A stretch of DNA of 64,000 nucleotides from Natrialba asiatica DSM 12278 (lineage in GTDB: Archaea > Halobacteriota > Halobacteria > Halobacteriales > Natrialbaceae): positions 70,948 to 134,947 of the forward strand of contig NZ_AOIO01000039.1 in NCBI RefSeq assembly GCF_000337555.1, given 5' to 3'. The notes below the pieces were generated by a model. The model had not been told where the DNA came from. It saw only the letters and a list, made by a program, of their open reading frames with translations, and did not search any database. Of this stretch, positions 9,029 through 17,305 are shown in pieces. The position numbers were made by a program, and so were the translations under genes. Each line of letters opens with the position of its first letter. Within the stretch, counting starts at the first letter, position 1.

Positions 9029-9951
9029 TGGCACACCAGTACCACTCCGCGACGGAGGAGCAAGAACGAGGACAAGAACAGGGACAGAAACACGGAAACG
9101 GAGACGGACACGAGACGGAAGCGGGACAGATCACCGACAGCAACGGCGTGACAGTCGAGAGCGCACTGGTCGGCGACGGTCTCGAACTCAGCTACCCCAC
9201 GAGCGAAGAAACCATCGTCGACTGCGCCCGCCTCGACATTCCCGAAGCCGCGGTAACCGCACTCGTCGGTCCCAACGGGAGCGGAAAGAGTACGCTGCTG
9301 AAATCCCTCTCGAACCATCTCGATCCGGACGCGGGGACGGTTCGGATCCACGGCGAGGACCTCGACTCGTTCAGTCAAAAAGAATTAGCGCGCGAATTGA
9401 GCGTCCTCTCACAGGAGAACGATTCGCTGGGATCAATCACCGTCGAAGACCTCGTGTATCACGGCCGCTACCCGCACCGCGGCTTTTTCGACTCGGTCAG
9501 CGAGGAGGATCACCGGGCGGTCGAGCGCGCGATCGAACTCGCGGGAATCGAACACATCTGCGACACCGAACTCGGGCAACTGAGCGGCGGCCAGAAACAA
9601 CTGGCCTGGATCGCGATGGTACTGGCACAGGACACCGACGTCCTGTTACTCGACGAACCGACGACGTTCCTCGACATCCACCACCAGTTCCGCGTCCTCG
9701 AGACGATCCGGCAGTTGAACGAACAGAAAGGCGTCACCGTGGCCGTCATCCTGCACGATATCTCGCAGGCGGCCCGTTTTGCGGACTACCTCGTCGCGAT
9801 CCGCGACGGCGAACTCTACGACTGGGGTCCGCCCGAGGAGGTCGTGACCGAACAGTTACTCGCCGACGTCTTCGGCGTCGAAGCGACCGTCGAATACGAG
9901 CCCGAACTCCAGGTGCTTCCAAAGCAAGCGCTGCCGAACAGTCGGTTGTAG
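9028..9951 (+). CDS. iron/siderophore-type ABC transporter ATP-binding protein
   Basis: A 307-aa FepC/BtuD-like ATPase energising import. Seen: Walker A GPNGSGKST near residue 83, Q-loop LSQEND, signature LSGGQKQL near 185, Walker B VLLLDEP, and the switch-histidine segment VILHDISQ. An N-terminal extension of about 40 residues, rich in Glu, Gln, His and Gly, precedes the ATPase fold and is encoded by purine-rich imperfect hexamers. The ATG shares its first base with the permease TAA stop, indicating translational coupling. The gene for the binding protein follows after about 150 bp with its own promoter and operator. Confidence 0.9.
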   Translation: MAHQYHSATEEQERGQEQGQKHGNGDGHETEAGQITDSNGVTVESALVGDGLELSYPTSEETIVDCARLDIPEAAVTALVGPNGSGKSTLLKSLSNHLDPDAGTVRIHGEDLDSFSQKELARELSVLSQENDSLGSITVEDLVYHGRYPHRGFFDSVSEEDHRAVERAIELAGIEHICDTELGQLSGGQKQLAWIAMVLAQDTDVLLLDEPTTFLDIHHQFRVLETIRQLNEQKGVTVAVILHDISQAARFADYLVAIRDGELYDWGPPEEVVTEQLLADVFGVEATVEYEPELQVLPKQALPNSRL

Positions 9952-10073
9952 TCCCACCGGGCGATGAAAAACCGGCGGCTGGATTCAAATATCGAGACGC
10001 TCCGTTGAGAGATCGCTGAAACGATCCGGGAGGACGCTGAATTGAACTGGAAGACGGTCCCCTTCGGAACACT

Positions 10074-10097
10074 TTTATAATTTTAGGCTCACCTAAA
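10074..10097 (+). promoter_or_regulatory. TATA element plus iron-type operator of the binding-protein gene
   Basis: TTTATAA at 10074-10080 lies about 26 nt before the ATG at 10103, placing the transcription start at or next to the start codon. The 16-bp palindrome TTTAGG-CTCA-CCTAAA (10082-10097) fills the space between TATA and ATG. It has the same arms and 4-nt spacing as the box at 7897-7914, so the two import transcription units are probably co-repressed by one metalloregulator. Confidence 0.75.
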
Positions 10098-10102
10098 TTC
10101 TG

Positions 10103-11221
10103 ATGAGTGATCGACGACCGTGGACGAGACGGACCGTCCTTCGAACCAGTGGCACAATTGCTGGCGTGGGTGCGATGGCCGGCTGTCTCGATTCCCTCGG
10201 ACAGACGGAACAGGAAAGCGAATACACGGTGTCGATGCCGCCAGTTGGCGACGTCGAGTTCTCCGGCGTTCCGGAAACGTGGGCCGCCAACAACGGCACC
10301 TGGGCCGGCATGGGCGTCGCGCTCGGCCAGGACCCGCCGGAAGCCGTCTACCTCACCGAGCGGTTTCACACGCAACACTACGAGGAGATACCCGGCCTGA
10401 GCATCGACAAAGAGGACGTCGGGATGGACTCGCTCTGGGGGGACGAACTGACCACGGAGGAGTTTCTGGAACTCAGCGAGGACGTGGACGTCTTCATCAT
10501 GGATCCGAACTTCATCCGCGGTCGAACCGATAACTGGACCGAGGACGACATCGAAACCATCGAAAACACCGGTACGCCCTTCTTCGGCAACAGCATCTTC
10601 TCGCGGGGTTACGAGTGGCACGACTACGACTACTTGACGCTGTACGAAGCCTTCGAGTACCTCTCGCAAGTCTTCCAGGAGGAAGATCGCTACGAGGCCT
10701 TCGAGACCCTCCACGACGAGTTCCAGAACGAACTCGACGACATCGTCCCGCCGGAAGACGAGCGGCCGTCGGTCGCCATCATGTGGCCCCAGCCGGCCGA
10801 GGAGCCCGAGACGTTCTCGCCGTACCTCATCGACGAGGGAACGAGCTTCAAGCAGTGGCGGGATCTGGGCGTCGAGGACGCGTTCGCGACGACGGACGTC
10901 GAGGACTTCCACGCCGGCCGAACCGAGGTCGACTACGAACTGCTCCTCGAGATCGACCCGGACGTGCTGTTGATCCGCGGCAACGAGCAAAAAAGCGCCG
11001 ACGAGTTCGCCGACACGGTCGTCTCGCACATGGAGAACCACAACGTCGCAAGCGAGTTGACGGCCGTCCAGAACGGCGACGTCTACCGCGGCGGCCCGCT
11101 CCACCAGGGGCCGATCGTCAACCTGGTGCTGACCGAACGCGCAGCACGGCAGGTCTACGGCGTCGACGAGGAACTGTTCGACCGCGACCGCGTCGGCGAT
11201 ATCGTCGCCGGCGACCTGTAG
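10103..11221 (+). CDS. Tat-exported lipoprotein, ABC iron-chelate binding protein
   Basis: A 372-aa periplasmic-binding-protein-like lipoprotein. The N terminus has a twin-arginine motif (TRRTVLR), a short hydrophobic run and a lipobox ending MAGC at about residue 31, the standard haloarchaeal route to a membrane-anchored extracellular binding protein. The mature part resembles the FepB/BtuF (TroA-fold) type with a central helix; segments such as DPNFIRG, EIDPDVLLIRGNE and NGDVYRGGP near the C terminus are characteristic. It lies downstream of the permease and ATPase genes but has its own TATA and iron-type operator. A cobalamin or other chelate ligand cannot be excluded; iron is favoured by the operators. 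Confidence 0.85.
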   Translation: MSDRRPWTRRTVLRTSGTIAGVGAMAGCLDSLGQTEQESEYTVSMPPVGDVEFSGVPETWAANNGTWAGMGVALGQDPPEAVYLTERFHTQHYEEIPGLSIDKEDVGMDSLWGDELTTEEFLELSEDVDVFIMDPNFIRGRTDNWTEDDIETIENTGTPFFGNSIFSRGYEWHDYDYLTLYEAFEYLSQVFQEEDRYEAFETLHDEFQNELDDIVPPEDERPSVAIMWPQPAEEPETFSPYLIDEGTSFKQWRDLGVEDAFATTDVEDFHAGRTEVDYELLLEIDPDVLLIRGNEQKSADEFADTVVSHMENHNVASELTAVQNGDVYRGGPLHQGPIVNLVLTERAARQVYGVDEELFDRDRVGDIVAGDL

Positions 11222-11550
11222 CGTAGACGCGGTAATAGTCCGTATCTGCGGCCCTGTACGGCCCTCGTTGCCGACGAACGCGTAGTCGTCCGCACCGTCT
11301 CCGTCGACGGGCGTCACGGCGAGACGATCCGTCGCAATAACGCCGCCAACGCCGAAGCGATCACCACGCTACGACTGCAACAGCGGTTCGCCGGGAGGTG
11401 ACAGCAACCGACGAATACGGTGGCGGTCGCTGCGGTCAACGAGCCGGAGGCTGCATCTGACGGAGACGCACGCGTGCGTTCAGTTACTGACGACAACGGC
11501 GACCGCCGAAGTCCGAATCGCTCAAGTACGCCACGCGTGTATCACGTCTC
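11222..11550. other. intergenic region, no supported gene
   Basis: This 329-bp spacer between the binding protein and the helicase contains a 60-codon minus-strand frame (11496-11314) with one hydrophobic stretch (LTAATATVFVGCC, VVIASALAALL). It lacks family similarity that I recognise and ends in basic sequence. It may be a decayed membrane-protein fragment, or nothing. No hairpin or operator stands out. Confidence 0.3.
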
Positions 11551-13617
11551 GTGTCGAAGCAGGTCCAGCAGGTCGAAACGATCTTCTGCCACGAAACCGG
11601 CGGCGACTATCTGCTCGTCGTCCAACGGGACGGCAAGCGACTGTTCCGTGCGAAGCTCGGCCTCTCCGAAACGTCGGCCGGCCCTCGCCCCGCCAAATTC
11701 CGGCTTAAAGACGGATCGAGCGAAGAGCCGCGCCAACCCGACGAGTTCGTCGAACTCGCGCGCCGCGCAAAGCGCATTCGGATCTCCGAGCAGACCTCCC
11801 AGGAGGGCCGCCAGGAACTGACCGAGATGCTGTCGGGCTACCAGCTCGCGGACAAAGTCAAGACCGTTCGGACCTGTCGCTACTGCGCCTCCGCCGGGCG
11901 TTACTCGCCGATCACGACGGAGACGGCGGTCAAAGACGACGCGGACTGGATCTGTCAGGACTGCGCCCGCCGCGAACTCGAGCGTCAGCTTTCCTACTCG
12001 GGCGGCGGCGAAGTGACGGGGGCGGCGAAGGACCGACTCGAGGACCTCATGCTCGAAGTACAGGACTTAGACCGGATCGTCAACCTGCTTCAGGGGCGAC
12101 TCGACCCGGATCTGACGAAGTTCGATACAATCTCGGCGACGACCGACGAGGTCGATCCCGTCCGGGTGGATTCGCTGAACCTGCACCCGGGACTGCAGGG
12201 ATTGCTCGAGGACCGGTTCGAGACGTTGCTGCCGGTGCAGAGCCTCGCCGTCGAAAACGGTCTCTTCGACGGCGAGGATCAGATGGTCGTCTCGGCGACG
12301 GCAACCGGGAAGACGCTCGTCGGCGAGATGACCGGGATCAACCGCGTTCTCAACGGCAAGGGGAAGATGCTCTTTCTCGTCCCCCTCGTCGCGCTCGCCA
12401 ACCAGAAACACGAGGACTTCGAAGCGGAGTACGGCGACCTCGTCGACGTCTCCATCCGCGTCGGTGCGAGTCGGATCACCGACAACGGCAACCAGTTCGA
12501 CCCCAACGCCGACGTCATCGTCGGCACCTACGAAGGGATCGACCACGCCCTGCGAACGGGCAAGGACATGGGCGACATCGGTACCGTCGTCATCGACGAG
12601 GTCCACACCCTGAAAGAGGAAGAGCGCGGCCACCGACTGGACGGGCTGATCTCGCGACTCAAACACACCTGCGAACGGCGAGCCGAGCGCCGCGACGACT
12701 ATCACGGTTCCCAGTGGGTCTACCTCTCCGCGACCGTCGGCAACCCCGAACACCTCGCCGGCGCGCTGGAATCGACGCTCATCGAGTTCGAAGAGCGTCC
12801 CGTCCCCATCGAACGCCACGTCACCTTCGCCGACGGCCAGGAGAAAGTCCGCGTCGCAAACAAACTCGTCAAACGCGAGTTCGACACCGAATCCTCCAAG
12901 GGATATCGGGGCCAGACGATCATCTTCACGAACTCGCGCCGTCGGTGTCACGAAATCTCTCGAAAGCTCGAGTACTCTTCAGCACCCTATCACGCCGGGC
13001 TGGACTACAAACGCCGAAAAACGGTCGAACGACAGTTCGGCGACCAGGAGCTGTCCGCCGTCGTCACGACCGCTGCACTCGCGGCAGGGGTCGACTTCCC
13101 GGCCTCGCAGGTCGTCTTCGACTCGCTGGCGATGGGCATCGAGTGGCTCTCGGTCCAGGAGTTCCACCAGATGCTCGGCCGCGCCGGCCGCCCGGACTAC
13201 CACGACAAGGGGACCGTCTACGTCCTCGTCGAACCCGACTGTGCCTACCACAACTCGATGGAGATGTCCGAGGACGAAGTCGCCTTCACCCTCCTGAAAG
13301 GCGAGATGGAGTCGGTGATGACCCACTACGACGAACGCGCCGCAATCGAGGAGACGCTCGCAAACATCACCGTCGGCGGCAAAGCCGCGAAGGCGCTCAA
13401 CGACCGCATGCTCGGCGATGTTCCGACGAAACACGCTATCGGCAAACTCCTCCAGTACGAGTTCATCGACGGCTTCGAGCCCACGCCGCTCGGGCGCGTC
13501 GTCACGGAGCACTTCCTGGCACCGGACGAGGCGTTCACCCTGCTCGACGGCATCCGCAAGGACGCCGCGCCGGCCGAACTCGTGGCGGATATCGAACTCC
13601 GCGATGCGGAGTTGTGA
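11551..13617 (+). CDS. Ski2/Hel308-like DEAD/DEAH-box helicase with internal zinc finger
   Basis: A 688-aa superfamily 2 helicase. Residues 1-100 form a family-specific basic N-terminal region. A four-cysteine finger follows (CRYC at about 109-112, CQDC at about 134-137), then helicase motif I ATATGKT near 250, the DExH box VIDEVHTL near 348, motif III-like YLSATVGNPE, and the C-terminal RecA domain with IFTNSRRRCHEI, AALAAGVDFPAS and motif VI MLGRAGRPDY. Motif I and GRAGRP place it with Ski2/Hel308-type helicases, probably acting on nucleic acid during repair or RNA turnover. Start is GTG at 11551; no good ATG lies nearby. Haloarchaeal homologues are annotated as helicases with a DUF5814 region, from memory. 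It is monocistronic. Confidence 0.85.
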   Translation: MSKQVQQVETIFCHETGGDYLLVVQRDGKRLFRAKLGLSETSAGPRPAKFRLKDGSSEEPRQPDEFVELARRAKRIRISEQTSQEGRQELTEMLSGYQLADKVKTVRTCRYCASAGRYSPITTETAVKDDADWICQDCARRELERQLSYSGGGEVTGAAKDRLEDLMLEVQDLDRIVNLLQGRLDPDLTKFDTISATTDEVDPVRVDSLNLHPGLQGLLEDRFETLLPVQSLAVENGLFDGEDQMVVSATATGKTLVGEMTGINRVLNGKGKMLFLVPLVALANQKHEDFEAEYGDLVDVSIRVGASRITDNGNQFDPNADVIVGTYEGIDHALRTGKDMGDIGTVVIDEVHTLKEEERGHRLDGLISRLKHTCERRAERRDDYHGSQWVYLSATVGNPEHLAGALESTLIEFEERPVPIERHVTFADGQEKVRVANKLVKREFDTESSKGYRGQTIIFTNSRRRCHEISRKLEYSSAPYHAGLDYKRRKTVERQFGDQELSAVVTTAALAAGVDFPASQVVFDSLAMGIEWLSVQEFHQMLGRAGRPDYHDKGTVYVLVEPDCAYHNSMEMSEDEVAFTLLKGEMESVMTHYDERAAIEETLANITVGGKAAKALNDRMLGDVPTKHAIGKLLQYEFIDGFEPTPLGRVVTEHFLAPDEAFTLLDGIRKDAAPAELVADIELRDAEL

Positions 13618-13690
13618 CGGGGTGAGTTGCGTGGCTGGTCGAGTAGCGTGTCGTTGTCTCGTTTTCAGATGAAGAGAGTACAGCGGTTAC

Positions 13691-13778
13691 GGGTTGAGCG
13701 TCGAGCGGGGAGTGGAGGTGGAGAGCTAAGAGTCGAGAGTTGAGAGTCGAGAACTGAGGGCTGAGAACGGAAAGTGGA
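13691..13778. repeat. degenerate purine-rich tandem repeat
   Basis: Between the helicase and the BofA-like gene, units like GAGAGTCGAGA, GAGAGTTGAGA and GAACTGAGGGCTGAGAAC recur imperfectly, giving a strand-asymmetric purine tract of about 90 bp. No ORF or hairpin explains it; slippage-generated repeat is the simplest reading. Confidence 0.5.
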
Positions 13779-13812
13779 GCGGTGCGAAGAGACTGATGAT
13801 GGCGGTTAGCCG

Positions 13813-14067
13813 TCAGGGGACGAACGCGACCCCGAACACAGACAGGAGCATGACGAGCAGGGCACCCGGGAAGCCGCCGATCGCGACGATGACGAGGACG
13901 ATCGGCGTAACGGCAACTGGAAGGCCAAACAGTTGCGCGAGGAATAATACGATGAGTCCAACGACGGCGTTGACGATGAAGGGGCGGACGGTCTGGACAA
14001 TCGTCGATGCGCCGATAATAACGGCGAGGACGAGGACCAGGAGGAGGATTTCGAGTCCTGTAACCAT
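13813..14067 (-). CDS. BofA-family small membrane protein
   Basis: An 84-aa membrane protein related to bacterial pro-sigma-K processing inhibitor BofA. Seen: three hydrophobic segments, a central VRPFIVNAVVGLIVLFLAQ and a conserved-looking C-terminal half with VTPIVLVIVAIGGFPGALLVMLL. Haloarchaea lack sporulation sigma factors, so the archaeal role is unknown; a membrane-protease partner is a guess from the bacterial family. The ATG at 14067 (MVTGLEILLL) is preferred over the longer frame starting at 14133, whose additional residues would run towards the tRNA gene region. It is divergent from tRNA-Pro, 82 bp away. Confidence 0.75.
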   Translation of the reverse strand: MVTGLEILLLVLVLAVIIGASTIVQTVRPFIVNAVVGLIVLFLAQLFGLPVAVTPIVLVIVAIGGFPGALLVMLLSVFGVAFVP

Positions 14068-14149
14068 AGGCGACTCTAGCGTGGCAAGGAACAAAACCAT
14101 TCGGAACGGAACGAAACCCTTTATGGTCTCCACTCAGAAGGGTTGGTAC

Positions 14150-14222
14150 GGGATCGTGGGTTAGCCTGGTATACTTCGGGCCTTGGGTGCCCGTGACCCC
14201 GGTTCAAATCCGGGCGATCCCA
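14150..14222 (+). tRNA. tRNA-Pro (anticodon TGG)
   Basis: All arms pair. Acceptor GGGATCG pairs perfectly with CGATCCC, discriminator A at 14222. D-arm is 14159-14175. Anticodon stem CGGGC/GCCCG encloses loop CTTGGGT with TGG at 34-36 and G37, as expected for proline. T-arm CCCGG-TTCAAAT-CCGGG is perfect. No intron is present and CCA is not encoded. The 3' end (from 14201) recurs in degenerate form 120 bp downstream. Confidence 0.95.
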
Positions 14223-14320
14223 TATTGTTGTCGCGAACAAATCCGTGAGCGACAGTCATTGGAACGAGTGCAGATTTAAGGGAGACCGAGGTTCTGTGCT
14301 CCGTGCAGGTTTTCGGGCGT

Positions 14321-14344
14321 GGTTCAAATTCGAGCGGGCCCATA
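14321..14344 (+). repeat. degenerate copy of the tRNA-Pro 3' end (possible attachment-site relic)
   Basis: Positions 14321-14344 match tRNA-Pro 14201-14224 at 20 of 24 bases, beginning GGTTCAAAT and ending CCCATA. Weaker similarity continues downstream (GTTG ... GTGAGC in both copies). No 5' half of a tRNA precedes it, so it is not a tRNA gene. A duplicated tRNA 3' end is what integrase-mediated insertion and later loss leaves behind; simple tandem duplication is the alternative. Confidence 0.55.
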
Positions 14345-14468
14345 GTTGCCCGGAAGAAGTTGGTGAGCAGCAGCGAGTGGCCAGCAATCCGCTGCGGCCT
14401 GACGAGAGGCGGTGTCGAGCGATCGAAGCCGAGCGAGCAGGTGAACGGGAACGCTGTGAGCGAATCCG

Positions 14469-14681
14469 TTACTCCCCGTCGATCCGTTTCAAAGCGGCCC
14501 AGACACCGAACACGAGGACGGCGAAAACGGCGAATGCAACGAAGAATAAGACTGCTTCGAGCCAGCCCGAGAGGTTGACTTCGATAGCTTCCACGAGGGC
14601 CAGTTCCCATCCGACGAAGAGGACGAGCAGTCCGGTAGCTGCGATCAGGAGAATTATGAGTCGGTCGCTAACGGCAGCCAT
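14469..14681 (-). CDS. small two-TM membrane protein
   Basis: A 70-aa protein from ATG at 14681 (MAAVSDRLIILLIAATG). It has two strong hydrophobic helices, about residues 7-28 and 40-62, separated by an acidic turn, and a short basic tail ending KRIDGE. No family is recognised. The upstream in-frame extension to 14840 is basic and Pro/Ser-rich and is probably not translated. It lies in the tRNA-Pro neighbourhood, convergent with nothing obvious, and upstream of nothing co-directional, so no functional context is available. Confidence 0.6.
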   Translation of the reverse strand: MAAVSDRLIILLIAATGLLVLFVGWELALVEAIEVNLSGWLEAVLFFVAFAVFAVLVFGVWAALKRIDGE

Positions 14682-14952
14682 ATCGGACGTTTGGGTCTGA
14701 GAACGATAAACAACGGACTTGAACTGGCCAACCAAGCGCGGATACTGGGTTCGGTCCGGCGCTGTACGGCGGCCGAAATAGTCGCTTCCCGAGCGCAACG
14801 GCGGAGTTGGTGTTAGAATAGACTGCGGGTCGCTGCACACCCGATCGCACGACGGTTGTGTGATGGTGTGAGAATCGTTGCGGTTGGTACTATAGCCGGC
14901 AGTTCACGGAGTTGTCTTCGGGGCTGGTTGCAGGGTCGCGGTCACCGCGGGA
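14682..14952. other. intergenic region, nothing supported
   Basis: About 270 bp between the small membrane-protein start and the histidine kinase stop. It holds only short unsupported frames; no palindrome, RNA fold or repeat was recognised. Confidence 0.4.
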
Positions 14953-16107
14953 TCACTGGGGACGATCGGTTACTGCTGGTAACGAAAACGAGAACGTCGA
15001 TCCGTCGCCGGGTGTAGAATCAACCCAAATTTCGCCGCCGTGGCGTTCGACAATCCGTTTACAGAGGGCGAGCCCGATTCCCGTCCCTGACGTTTCTTCA
15101 CGAGTGTGGAGTCGCTGGAACACTTCGAAGATACGGTCTTGATCCGCGGGATCGATTCCGATGCCGGTATCTCGAACCGAGATGATACACTCGTCAGCAC
15201 TACGTTTCGCGGAAATACTGATCCGGGGCGGCTCGTCGCCGCTATACTCGATCGCGTTCGAAAGAAGGTTCTGGAAGAGTTGTCGTAGCTGTCTCTTATC
15301 GCCCACAGTACGCGGTAATTCCTCGGTTTCGATAGTGGTGTCGGTCTCGGTAAGCCGGAGTTCGAGATCCTTTCGAACGGTCGCAAGTACCTCGTCGAGA
15401 GCAACGGGTTCGAGCGATTTCCCCCGCGTATCGACGCGTGAGTATTCGAGTAGTCCCTCGATCATCGCTCGCATTCGCTCCGAGCCGTCGATCGCGTAGC
15501 CGAGAAATTCGTCGGCGTCCTCGTCGAGTTCATCTCCGTAGCGCCGCTCGATAAGTTGCAGGTAACTCGTCACCATTCGGAGCGGTTCCTGGAGGTCGTG
15601 AGAGGCCGCGTACGCGAACTGTTCGAGCCGTTCGTTCGATGCCTCGAGTTGCGCTTGTGTTCGTTCGAGAAGGCGGTTTTGTCGTTCGAGTCGATAGGCG
15701 TGCGTTTTCGCCTGGGCGGCGTAGGTGCCGACGCCGTATCCGGCGACGGAACTGAATCCAGTGAGGAGAAGGACGGATCGGACCGGGTTAGCGAGCGCCG
15801 GGCCGGGCTGGAGGTTGTAGAGCGCGAGAATGGCGAGCATCGCCCCGATACCGACGAGACACCAGCCCGCGATAGTGGCGTAGAATCGAGGATGGATGTC
15901 GGTCTGGGGCAAACGATACCCGCCGCCGAGAAGGACGAGGCCGGGCCCGGCGATAAAACTGGAGACGATGAGGATGCTCGAGAGGGACAATTCCTGGGCT
16001 ATCGGCAGAGACACCCAGGTTACAGCAAGTGCGAGGTACAGGACGCCGAGGGCGAGGATGACGGTTCTCCCACCGGTAATAGTTCCCAGGCGATCCCACG
16101 GGAGCAT
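14953..16107 (-). CDS. membrane sensor histidine kinase
   Basis: A 384-aa kinase with four hydrophobic N-terminal helices (about residues 15-125), a short coiled linker rich in Glu/Arg/Gln, then a HisKA dimerisation domain with the phospho-acceptor motif ASHDLQEPLRM near residue 170 and an HATPase_c domain (N-box FQNLLSNAIEYSG, G1 VRDTGIGID, G2 GTGIGLALCKRI). No PAS domain or receiver is present and no response regulator gene is adjacent, so the partner is unknown; a membrane-state or hydrophobic signal is possible. The kinase core is very similar to that of the four-PAS kinase at 55087-57390, pointing to shuffling of sensor modules onto one core. Confidence 0.85.
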   Translation of the reverse strand: MLPWDRLGTITGGRTVILALGVLYLALAVTWVSLPIAQELSLSSILIVSSFIAGPGLVLLGGGYRLPQTDIHPRFYATIAGWCLVGIGAMLAILALYNLQPGPALANPVRSVLLLTGFSSVAGYGVGTYAAQAKTHAYRLERQNRLLERTQAQLEASNERLEQFAYAASHDLQEPLRMVTSYLQLIERRYGDELDEDADEFLGYAIDGSERMRAMIEGLLEYSRVDTRGKSLEPVALDEVLATVRKDLELRLTETDTTIETEELPRTVGDKRQLRQLFQNLLSNAIEYSGDEPPRISISAKRSADECIISVRDTGIGIDPADQDRIFEVFQRLHTREETSGTGIGLALCKRIVERHGGEIWVDSTPGDGSTFSFSLPAVTDRPQ

Positions 16108-16391
16108 GACAATACGTGTGGATCAGGGCTGATTATAGACCTTGTGTGTTAATAGTTTGTTACCGCTCTGATGGTGATTCGAACACGAGCCGAGAATAGC
16201 TATCGTCTCGAAACATGGTCGACCGAATCGCATTTACCGGGAAAGAAGAGTACCGGGTCGACGCGGTCCGTACCCCACAGGTGAAGGGTAAACTGACAGG
16301 AACGGGCCCGGTGCCGTTAGTTCCATACCGGTCCTCGATATCGGTCCTGCAAGCCGAACGACTACCCTCACCCGCAGTACACGCTGTATGC

Positions 16392-17078
16392 ATGACGGCT
16401 CGTCGAACCAGCGTTCAGACTGCGCTTAAACGATGGCTCGTCAACGGTGTCGTCGTGACGATTCCGCTCGTGATTACGCTCGTTATCTTGCTCGTCGTCG
16501 TCGATTTCGTCCTCGGCGTTCTCTCGCCCGTCGTCGACGGAATCATTTACGCGCTCCCGAACGATCCACCAACCGCAGTCGTTCAACTGGTGACGCTCGC
16601 GTCGCTGGTCGCCTTCTTCCTCCTCGTCGGTATCATCGCGGACTACACCCCCGGTCGATACATCTCGAAACGAGTTCACGCCACGATGGAAACCATTCCC
16701 GGCATCAGCACCGTATACGAAAGCGTCCGCCGGGCCAGTCGGCTGTTGCTCGACGACGAGACGGACCAATTCAAGGACGTGAAACTCGTCAAGTTCCCTC
16801 ACAGAGACGCCTACACGCTCGCCTTTCTCACTGCAACGACGCCATCCGTGATCGAAGGCCAACTCGACAGCGGTGCGATGGTGACGGTCATGGTTCCGCT
16901 CGGACCGAATCCGACGACTAACGGCTTCGTCATGCACATGCCTGCAAAACACGTCTACGACGTGGACGTCACCGTCGAGGAAGCCATTCGATCCATCGCG
17001 ACGCTGGGTGTTGCCTCCGGCGAAATCGGAACCGAGACGGAGACCGAACCGTCCACTCCCTCCGAATCACCGGTTTAG
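16392..17078 (+). CDS. DUF502 family membrane protein
   Basis: A 228-aa protein with a basic N terminus (MTARRTSVQTALKRWLVNG), two transmembrane helices (about residues 17-45 and 62-85), the family-typical GRYISKRVHATMETIPGIS segment and a soluble C-terminal domain with MVPLGPNPTTNGFVMHMP. These match the DUF502 family, of unknown function, found in bacteria and haloarchaea. The longer frame from 16215 is rejected because the DUF502 alignment begins at the basic-plus-TM segment. An acidic tail ends the protein. A strong hairpin follows its stop, and MCM lies downstream on the same strand with its own promoter. Confidence 0.8.
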   Translation: MTARRTSVQTALKRWLVNGVVVTIPLVITLVILLVVVDFVLGVLSPVVDGIIYALPNDPPTAVVQLVTLASLVAFFLLVGIIADYTPGRYISKRVHATMETIPGISTVYESVRRASRLLLDDETDQFKDVKLVKFPHRDAYTLAFLTATTPSVIEGQLDSGAMVTVMVPLGPNPTTNGFVMHMPAKHVYDVDVTVEEAIRSIATLGVASGEIGTETETEPSTPSESPV

Positions 17079-17091
17079 TGCATAAAATACA

Positions 17092-17141
17092 ACGGACGGT
17101 CGATAGTGACCGTCCGGCTGAAGGGATAGCGATCTCACTAT
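17092..17141 (+). terminator. strong hairpin with overlapping alternative stem downstream of DUF502
   Basis: CGGACGGTC (17092-17100) and GACCGTCCG (17107-17115) form a perfect 9-bp stem with a 6-nt loop, 13 bp after the DUF502 stop. The loop and 3' arm start, GATAGTGA (17101-17108), can instead pair with TCACTATC (17134-17141), so two stems compete. The first probably aids transcript ending; the competition suggests an attenuator-like switch, untested. Confidence 0.45.
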
Positions 17142-17273
17142 CACGATCGTCCGGTTAGACAGACGGGCAGATAGGCGGAGAGAAACATCGACGCCCGCTA
17201 TCACCCGGTTTCCGCACCGCACGTCAGCCACAGTGAGACTCACCGCAACCAGTTCCGATCTGCTTTGCAACCA

Positions 17274-17279
17274 TTTATA
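17274..17279 (+). promoter_or_regulatory. TATA element of mcm
   Basis: TTTATA at 17274-17279 is centred about 29 nt before the mcm ATG (17306), supporting that start and a leaderless or very short-leader transcript independent of the upstream DUF502 gene. Confidence 0.6.
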
Positions 17280-17305
17280 CCCGAAGGCAGCCCTACCACA
17301 GTGTA

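Noticed and set aside
9746..11317. 523-codon minus-strand frame opposite the binding-protein gene
   Set aside because: High-GC antisense shadow (Val/Asp/Arg-rich); the plus strand has lipobox, TATA and operator evidence.
13720..13770. CRISPR array or regulated repeat in the purine tract
   Set aside because: Units are short, adjacent and imperfect without unique spacers, so it is not a CRISPR.
14282..14344. A second tRNA gene downstream of tRNA-Pro
   Set aside because: Only the T-arm-like and acceptor 3' part is present; no matching 5' acceptor, D-arm or anticodon arm precedes it.
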